From Udaeobacter sp963839665 (GTDB lineage Bacteria; Verrucomicrobiota; Verrucomicrobiia; Chthoniobacterales; UBA10450): DNA of 64,000 nt. The notes below the pieces were generated by a model, which saw only the letters and a list, made by a program, of their open reading frames with translations, was not told the DNA's origin and did no database searches. The stretch is taken from NCBI GenBank assembly GCA_963839665.1, contig CAWIWB010000003.1:124001-188000 (forward strand). The letters are read 5' to 3'. Positions 57,043-64,000 of this stretch are shown in pieces. The position numbers were made by a program, and so were the translations under genes. How positions within the stretch are numbered: position 1 is the stretch's first letter; each line of letters begins with the position of its first letter.

Positions 57043-59800
57043 ATGATGAAAGCAAGCAACGTGAGAGTTAAGACTTCTGCCGAAACCGTCGTATCGCAGC
57101 GTCGTCCGATTATTAATGCGATGTTTGCGCCGAAGTCGGTCGCGCTGATCGGTGCGAGCGAAAAGCCGGGCAGCGTGGGACGCGCATTACTGGAAAATTT
57201 GCAGTCGTTTACGTGGACGGCGTCTTTCCAGTGAATCCAAGTCACGCGACGCTTCTCGGACAGAAAACATTTCCGACAATTCGGGATGTGCCAGAGGACG
57301 TCGATCTCGCTGTGATCGCGACCGCTGCGGCGACAGTTCCGCGGAATCGTCGCCGAATGTGCGGCTGCCGGAGTGAAAGGTGCGGTGATAATCTCGGCCG
57401 GATTCAAGGAGTGCGGACCGGCTGGTGCTGAACTCGAAAAGCAGATTCTCGAACGCGCGCGGCAACGATGCGAATCATCGGGCCGAATTGCGTCGGCGTG
57501 ATGCTGCCGCACATCGGTTTGAACGCGACGTTCGCGAAGCCGCTCGCGCTGCCGGGCAACATCGGGTTTATCAGTCAAAGCGGCGCGCTCTGCAGGGCGA
57601 TTCTGGATTGGAGCCGATCAACACAACTCGGGTTCAGCGCGTTCATTTCCATCGGGTCCATGGCCGATGTGAACTGGGGCGATTTGATTGATCATCTCGG
57701 CGACGATCCGCACACGCGCAGCATTTTGCTTTACATGGAATCGGTGGGCGACGCGCGCTCGTTTCTGTCCGCTGCGCGGGAAGTCGCGCTCACGAAACCA
57801 ATCATTGTGATCAAGGTCGGCCGCACCGGAGCCGCCGCGAAAGCAGCCGCGTCGCACACTGGTGCGCTTACCGGCAGCGACGATGTACTCGACGCCGCAT
57901 TTCGCAGAGTCGGCGTTTTGCGCGTGGACACAATCGAAGAATTGTTTGGTCTCGCCGAGTTGTTAGGCAAACAACCACGGCCCAGCGGGACCGCGTCTGG
58001 CAATTGTGACCAACGGCGGCGGCCCGGGCGTGCTGGCAACTGACGCATTGATCGAATGCGGCGGAAAATTGGCAGAGTTGTCAGGCAAAACTTTCGACGA
58101 GTTAAACAAGCTTTTGCCGCCGCACTGGAGCCGAGGCAATCCCGTAGATCTTCTTGGCGACGCCGGCCCCGAGACGTACGCGCAGGCCGTTGAGATCGTC
58201 GCGCGCGATGAGAACAACGACGGACTGCTCGTCATTCTTTCTCCGCAAGCGGTAACCGAACCGACGCAAACCGCCGAGCGATTGCGCGCGTTTGCAAAGC
58301 TGAAAGTCAAGCCAGTTCTGGCGAGTTGGCTCGGCGGTGTCGGTGTGCGTCCAGGCGCGGAGATCCTTGATCGCGCAGGCATTCCAACGTTTGCATATCC
58401 AGACGCGGCCGCGCGGGCGTTCTGCGCGATGTGGCGCTACTCCCACAATCTCGATGCGCTGTACGAAACACCGGAGCTGACGGCGACCGCCGAGATCGAC
58501 AGATCACACGCCGAACAGATCATCAATCGGGCAAGGAAAGCGCAGCGCACGCTACTAACCGAAATAGAATCCAAGCAACTCCTGACGGCCTACGGAATTC
58601 CGACCGTCGAAACGAAAATCGCGAAGACCGAAGAGGAAGCTGTCGAGCTTGCGAAAAAGATCGGCGGCGCAGTTGTGCTCAAGATTTATTCTGAAACCAT
58701 CACGCACAAAAGCGACGTAGGCGGCGTGAAACTAAATTTGCGCGGCGCAGCGGCTGTTCGTCGCGCGTATCGCGAGATCGAAGCTGCTGTAGCCGGGGTC
58801 GTTGACCCCGGTGCCGCGATCAACGATCGCGGCTACAACAAATTTCTCGGCGTAACCGTGCAGCCGATGATCGCGCAAGATGGTTACGAGCTTATTCTCG
58901 GCAGCAGCATCGATCCCCAATTCGGGCCGGTGCTTCTATTCGGCACGGGCGGATATTTTGTTGAGGTTTTCAAGGATCGCGCGCTGGGCCTTCCGCCGCT
59001 GAATCGCACCCTGGCGCGACGGCTAATGGAGCGAACACAAATCTACAGCGCGCTCAAAAAAGGTTTTCGCGGACGCGCGCCCAATCGATCTGGCCGCGCT
59101 GGAAGACTTGCTGGTGCGCTTCAGCCAGTTGGTCATCGAACAGCGCTGGATTAAGGAAATCGACATCAATCCGCTGCTCGTTTCGCCTAAACAAATCGTC
59201 GCGCTCGATGCGCGCGTGGTCTTGCACGATCCACAAACAGTCGAGGCGGATCTGCCAAAATCGAAAATCAGGCCATACCCGACCGATTACGTGACCACGC
59301 GAAAAATCGGCGGCGTTGAAGTGACCATTCGTCCGATCCGGCCGGAGGACGAGCCGCTCATGGTCAAATTTCACAAGACGCTTTCCGATCGCAGTGTGCA
59401 TCTACGCTATTTTGGACTTGTGAGCCTTGAAAGGCGGATCATGCACGAACGCCTGCGCCGGGTTTGTTTCATCGATTACGATCGCGAGATCGCGCTTGTT
59501 GCCGATCTAAAGAATCGCGACGGCACTCACCAGATTCTCGGCGTGGGACGTTTGATTAAAGAGCACGGAACAAACGAAGCGGAGTTTGCCGTCCTGATCA
59601 GCGACCCGTGGCAAGGGAAAGGTTTTGGTTCGGAGCTTTTGAAATTGCTGGTGCAAGTCGGACGCAAAGAACGTTTGCGGCGCATTACCGGCCATATTGC
59701 TCCAGAGAACACCACGATGAAAACCGTGAGCGAACAAGTCGGTTTCAGCCTGCATTTCGATCGCGAGGCGGATGAATGGCTGGCGGAGATCGCCTTGTAA
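57043..59800 (+). CDS. Pat/Pka-type protein acetyltransferase: NDP-forming acyl-CoA synthetase fused to GNAT (several frameshifts)
   Basis: ATG 57043 (RPIINAMFAPKSVALIGASE, CoA-binding), then succinyl-CoA-ligase-like parts (MRIIGPNCVGVMLPHIGLNA, IGFISQSGALCRAILDWSRS with the phospho-His region replaced), an ATP-grasp part (AVVLKIYSETITHKSDVGGV, FGPVLLFGTGGYFVEVFKDR) and a C-terminal GNAT (PIRPEDEPLMVKFHKTLSDR, LISDPWQGKGFGSELLKLLV). This order matches bacterial lysine acetyltransferases such as Pat/Pka that acetylate acyl-CoA synthetases. Breaks near 57205, 57345, 57465, 57990 and 59075. Confidence 0.83.
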
Positions 59801-59858
59801 GCGTCGCCTGCGCGGATCGGCTGTTCAGGTTCACTACAAACGCGCACGGCGGGCGATG

Positions 59859-60768
59859 TCACAACGCAGACGCTTGACGAACGTCAACAACTCCCCAGAG
59901 CATGGCTCGGTCCTCCGCGGCATGGTTGGTTTCCGTCACGGATTGAGGTTCGCGGAAACTACGCAGCACTACTGTCGCCCCGGGTGTAGCAGCATGTTTC
60001 ACCGCAGCGAGTAATCGCTGCGCGTACGCCGGATTTGCTCCATCGAGAATGTTTGAAAGAGAAAATCCAGTGAAGCTCGCACCGGGCTGGCGTTCGAGAA
60101 AATCGGCCGCGTCGGCGCATCGAAGTTGAATTTGCTGGGCTTCAGCAGCGTCCCGCGCAGCGGGCATATCTCCGAGAAGCAGGGCATATGCATACGGATT
60201 CCTGCGGTTGGGGTGCAGCGCGAAGCACCGCTCCATTCGAGCGCGCAATATAGTTCCGAAATTCGGCGACAGAACATTAAGACACGCAGCGGAGTAAACC
60301 GAGCGAAGAACGACGCGCGAGAACAGAAAAGAAAAGGCAGCACGAAATCGCCACGTATCCAGATGGCGTCGCCAATAAAGGATTTGTTGTTCCGGATCGT
60401 CGAGATCGAGGAATGTTCGTACCCTTCGTCTGTGCCATCCTGCGAGAGGCCCGAGGGTGCGCGCAAATACCGAGAATGCGTTCCGCGCTGCCACGCTGAA
60501 TGGCGGCGCCGCCGAGACGCTCCTGCACGTAGGCAACCTGAACGGGATTAATGTCAACCGCCACCACCGTATGACGGGCCGCGAGTTTCATGGCGGTGCA
60601 GCCAGCAGAGGCAATGCAGAAGATACGTCCGTCAGGCTGGAACGCACGAAGCTCAATTTCAGCGTCCTCGTACATGCAACCGAACAGCAGCTTGCGTGAT
60701 CCAGCGCGCGCTGCGCGGAAACCGCCACTTTGCCAGGCCGTCGTGGGAACCGTTGAACTCATCTCCAT
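59859..60768 (-). CDS. BtaA-like / DUF3419 aminocarboxypropyl transferase (one frameshift)
   Basis: Starts at ATG 60768, overlapping the DoxX-like gene. Reading: GRIFCIASAGCTAMKLAARH and VVAVDINPVQVAYVQERLGG (SAM-binding), a frame change at about 60478, then RTFLDLDDPEQQILYWRRHL, LHPNRRNPYAYALLLGD and GFSLSNILDG. This family includes BtaA, which moves the aminocarboxypropyl group of SAM to diacylglycerol in betaine-lipid synthesis. The N-terminal SAM site and the family end are present, but lipid synthesis here is an inference. Confidence 0.75.
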
Positions 60769-61100
60769 TCCGGAAAACTCGCAGAAACCCAAACGAGCAC
60801 GAGGAAAGCGAAATTCTTAACCACCATTCCACCCGGATCCTCAATTAGCCGGCGGGCCCATAGCAGTCCGCAAACGTTTAGCGTTACAAGCAGCGCCGTC
60901 TGCGCCACCGCGCAAAGAATCGGAGCGACTCCGGTCAAGACCCAAATCCCGATCGCCGTCTCAACGGCTCCCAACAACCGAAGCAGCTTCGACGCAATAC
61001 GCGCTCCATAAAGCGGCATCGCTTCAACGACACGTACTTGACGCGGCTGACGGTTCAGGAGCTTGCACCATAAGCCTTCATAAAACCATACGGCCGCCAC
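60759..61100 (-). CDS. DoxX-like membrane protein
   Basis: 113 residues with four helices (MAAVWFYEGLWCKLL, LLRLLGAVETAIGIWVLTGV, LCAVAQTALLVTLNVCGLLW, NFAFLVLVWVSASF). The early W-x-YEGLWCK and GAVETAIGIW fit the DoxX-like family. It overlaps the BtaA-like gene and follows the SRPBCC gene by 73 bp; the three appear to be one unit. Function unknown, possibly membrane or lipid related. Confidence 0.7.
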   Translation of the reverse strand: MAAVWFYEGLWCKLLNRQPRQVRVVEAMPLYGARIASKLLRLLGAVETAIGIWVLTGVAPILCAVAQTALLVTLNVCGLLWARRLIEDPGGMVVKNFAFLVLVWVSASFPEWR

Positions 61101-61173
61101 TGCGATATGGATTAGCCATAACGGGGGAAGAAGCGCCGTTGATCATTTGTTTCTCTATAAAATTCTCAGCGCG

Positions 61174-61710
61174 TCAGAGGTTGCTGCGCATCGCGGACAA
61201 AATGTAACGGTGAAACGAGTGACAGACGGCGGCTTCAAGACGGCCGAACACCCAGCGAGGACAATTCAGACTCGCGTAGTGAGTTGCCAGCGCGACTCGG
61301 GTGCAATCCTCTGACTGTACGCGCAACGTGTAATCGCCGCCGAGCAACCTGATCCCGCGCAAGGCAAGATTTTGTTGGACAATCTCGAAGCCATAACTGT
61401 GCTCTCGAATTATGTGAGTCACCCGTTTGACCAAGTGTCCGCCCACATATTGACATTTTACCTCTCCGCCAATTATGGATTTGCAACCCTGACTCGCGAT
61501 CGGAGTGGGAAGGAAACGGCGCAAAAGAAATGGCCGGTCTTCTGCAATCTCCTCATAAAACATCAATGCGTTCCACACTGTACCGGGCGCTGCGAAGAAA
61601 TCCTGGCACGTCGTAACCGAGGCGGAATATTCCCGAGAGCGAGAGGAGTCAATTTGCGTCGCGTGTCGTACTTCCCACGATTTCTCCGGTTGCAGCGAGT
61701 ATTGTTGCAT
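61174..61710 (-). CDS. SRPBCC-fold (START/Bet v1-like) protein
   Basis: 178 residues. TTCQDFFAAPGTVWNALMFY, then the helix-grip pattern GGEVKCQYVGGHLVKRVTHI, YGFEIVQQNLALRGIRLLGG, DYTLRVQSEDCTRVALATHY and a long C-terminal helix. These proteins bind hydrophobic ligands. First gene of the SRPBCC-DoxX-BtaA unit, so it may carry a lipid or its precursor. No signal peptide. Confidence 0.65.
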   Translation of the reverse strand: MQQYSLQPEKSWEVRHATQIDSSRSREYSASVTTCQDFFAAPGTVWNALMFYEEIAEDRPFLLRRFLPTPIASQGCKSIIGGEVKCQYVGGHLVKRVTHIIREHSYGFEIVQQNLALRGIRLLGGDYTLRVQSEDCTRVALATHYASLNCPRWVFGRLEAAVCHSFHRYILSAMRSNL

Positions 61711-61799
61711 ACTTGCCGAAAGATCAGTTTCGCAGTTTTATGACTTCGCTGTAAAGCGCAGGTTGGAAATTGAAGTTCTGAGGTAATGAAAACGGCAGG

Positions 61800-64000
61800 C
61801 TAATTCCGATGCGGCCGAAGCAGGCGCAAGCCGTTGAGGATTACGACGACTGTGCTGCCTTCGTGGCCGATCACGCCGGCGGTGAGATTAATTTTTTCTG
61901 CCAGCGCGGAAATGATCAGGAAAAGGATTACGCCGAGAGAAATGACAATGTTCTGGCGAATGATCGAGCGTGCGCGCCGGCTCAGCACGAACGCCTCTTC
62001 GACATTCTCGATTTTGTCGTGCATCAAAACTACGTCGGCCTGTTCCAGTGCGGCATCCGATCCGCGCGTGCCCATGCCGATCGACACATCCGCCGCGGTC
62101 AGGCTGGGCGCGTCGTTGATTCCATCGCCCACCATCGCGACCTTCTTTCCTGACGCGCGCCAATCGTGAATGCATTTCAGCTTCGCTTGCGGGCTCAACT
62201 CGGCGCGCACATCGCTAATACCCACTTGCTCTGCCACCATCGCAGCCGGCCCGGGTCGGTCGCCCGTAAGCAGTGCGACCGATAGACCGGAGCGCTTGAG
62301 GAAATCGATGACGCGTTTCGTGGCCGGCCGAATCTCATCACGCAGATAGATCACTCCAAGTGGCTGATCGTTGCCGATCCAAACTTCCGCATCATTTGTC
62401 AATTCAACTGCCGGCAAGCTGAGACCGCGGTCGCGCATCAATCGTCTGCTCCCGACGAAAATTCGGCTTCCGTCGATCGATCGCTTCCATGCCAAGGCCC
62501 GGAACATTCAGAAAGTCCTTCGCTGAAATGCGCGACAACTGTTGTTTGTCCGCTTCGGCGACAATCGCACGGGCTAGCGGATGCGTGGAGAACTGCGCTA
62601 CTGATGCCGCGAGCCGAAGAACCTTCTCTTCGCTTTGTGAATCGAACGACGCGATCCTGGCGACAACGAGCGCGCCTTTCGTCAATGTTCCCGTTTTATC
62701 GAAGGCAAACTGTGTCGCGCCGGCGAGATTTTCGACGGCAACACCGCCGCGAAACAAAATTCCGCGGCGCGCGCCTGCGGCAATGGCGACCAGAATTGCT
62801 GATGGGATGGATAACACCAGCGCGCATGGCGACGATACGACGAGCACAGTCATTGAGCGATAAAATGCGTCTGCGATCGGGCGATGCGTCGCCAGCAAAA
62901 CAAAAAAGACAACCGCAGCGAGCGAAAGCGCGAGCCAGGTGTAGTAACGGCTAAAGTTGTCGGTGAACCGTTGCGCCGGCGCCTTCTGTTGCTGTGCTAT
63001 TTCAATCAGCCCAAGAATGCGATTGAGCGCGCTCCCCTCCAGGCGGCGGGTCGCTCGAATGACTGCCTGCCCGTCGAGATTAAGTGTGCCGCCGCTCACC
63101 GCGTCACCGATTTGTTTTACGACCGGAATGGATTCGCCTGTCAACGCCGATTCATCCGCTGACGTCGCACCTTCAATGATTACGCCATCGACCGGGAAAA
63201 GTTCGCCGGCTTTGACCAGCAGCTCGTCTGCGGGCTCAACTTCATCCACCGAAATTTCCATCCACCGATCGTTTTGACGTCGTAGTGCGTGTTTCGGCGC
63301 AACTTTGAGCAACGACTCGATCGATTTGCGTGTGCGATAATTTGCGAACTGCTCCAGCCCATTGCTCAACGAAAACAGAAAGAGCAGCGTCGCGCCTTCG
63401 GTCCATCCTTTAACAAAAAGCGCGCCGAGCGCGACCGCCACCATCAAGAACTGAATGTCGATCTTGCCGCGCTTGAGCGCGTGCCACACATCCTGAGTCG
63501 CGAACCAGCCGCCGGTGACATAAGCCAGAGCAAAGAAAGGCGCGATGAGCTCGCCGCGGATCCCGGCGCGACCGAGGAGAAAACCGATAAGCGTGCTCAA
63601 GCCACAAATCGCCGCCAACAACAACATGACGCGGTAATCGCGCGGCACGGGCCGTGGAAACGGACGGTTCCGCCACGCCGGCAGTAGAATGCGTTTCCAA
63701 ATCACCGGCGGTTCGTCGGCGGGATGAGCGCGATGAAATTCGGTCGTGTCATTACCGATCTTGTGCAGATGAACCGTCGGCGATTTATCATCAGCCTTTA
63801 TCGATACATCCCATTCGGCGGAGAGTTCCGCGCGCACGTCATTCTCGATTTGGTTCAAAGTTTCTTCCGATGGCGTTTCGTAGAAGCCCACCGTGACACT
63901 GTGCTCGTTAACATTCAGCCGCACCTGCTTTACATCAGGATGCGCTTCGATCAGCCGGACTACTCGCGACCAGGTGCCGGCGGTAGCGTCCGGGCGTTGC
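61800..64000 (-). CDS. Heavy-metal P1B-type ATPase (5' end outside window; one frameshift)
   Basis: The frame runs off the right edge, and translation upstream of GTG 63924 (TWSRVVRLIEAHPDVKQVRL) is in frame and domain-like, so the N-terminus is missing. P1B features: metal channel VVSSPCALVLSIP (SPC), TGESIPVVKQIGD, FAFDKTGTLTKGALV, STHPLARAIV (HP) and VAMVGDGINDAPSLTAAD. A 4-base repeat (ATCG) near 62475 shifts the frame; restoring it joins MEAID to GSRIFVGSRRLMRDRGL. Likely exports Zn/Cd/Pb or Cu; the missing N-terminal domain would decide. Confidence 0.85.

Overview
The window reads as a soil-type Verrucomicrobiota chromosome, probably close to Chthoniobacterales / 'Candidatus Udaeobacter'. 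This is an inference from gene families, because there is no rRNA or other taxonomic marker here. The supporting families are secreted 'NTAVGxxAL' beta-roll proteins with an S74 chaperone tail, a HAF-repeat secreted protein, a beta-propeller protein with a Thr-Pro tail, an ECF sigma factor paired with a Ser/Thr kinase, clade II nosZ, and nested palindromic intergenic repeats. I recognise no tRNA, rRNA, CRISPR array, prophage or transposase.

Layout. 0-7 kb (mostly minus strand): the start of an alpha-2-macroglobulin-like protein, a TPR protein, endonuclease III, and a duplicated cassette of a coiled-coil lipoprotein plus an S74 beta-roll protein, one copy of which is decaying. 7-11.4 kb: the threonine-to-glycine pair tdh and kbl, separated by a diiron beta-lactamase-fold protein, a 3D-domain lipoprotein and a structured intergenic element. 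11.4-13.7 kb: ECF sigma factor and truncated kinase. 13.7-16 kb: sufS-sufU and a GNAT acetyltransferase. 16-21 kb: ATP-grasp protein, M29 aminopeptidase, dihydroorotate dehydrogenase-like protein and a GCS2-type carboxylate-amine ligase.

21-30.5 kb is a complete nitrous-oxide reduction island: sco1 on the minus strand, then azurin, nosZ (clade II, lipoprotein type), a nosB-like membrane gene, nosD, nosF, nosY, a DUF2249 gene, nnrS and a Crp/Fnr regulator. A perfect FNR/DNR-type operator (TTGAT-N4-ATCAA) lies 41.5 bp upstream of a predicted start site in front of azurin. The regulator at the far end carries the matching E-T-L-S-R recognition helix.

30.5-60 kb is a stress/energy-limitation island. 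It holds six universal stress protein genes (nine UspA domains), a cyclic-nucleotide-domain protein without HTH, a PocR-AraC regulator, malic enzyme, an MgtA-type and a Ca-type P-ATPase, a lone receiver domain, a zinc alcohol dehydrogenase, a VIT-family transporter and a Pat-type acyl-CoA synthetase/GNAT fusion, interleaved with secreted proteins. The mix resembles hypoxia/dormancy regulons of other bacteria. The last 4 kb hold a BtaA-like/DoxX/SRPBCC operon and a heavy-metal P-ATPase running off the right edge.

Two features cross all regions. First, a family of 100-200 bp nested palindromes sits at gene ends: one is inserted in frame in the nosD signal peptide, one encodes the last residues of SufS, and two supply the stop codon of the preceding gene. 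Second, about 45 single-base or few-base frameshifts interrupt otherwise well-conserved genes, most densely at 53-59 kb. They look more like consensus errors in a long-read or metagenome assembly than genuine decay, but the sequence alone cannot prove this. Interrupted genes are reported at their full reconstructed extent.
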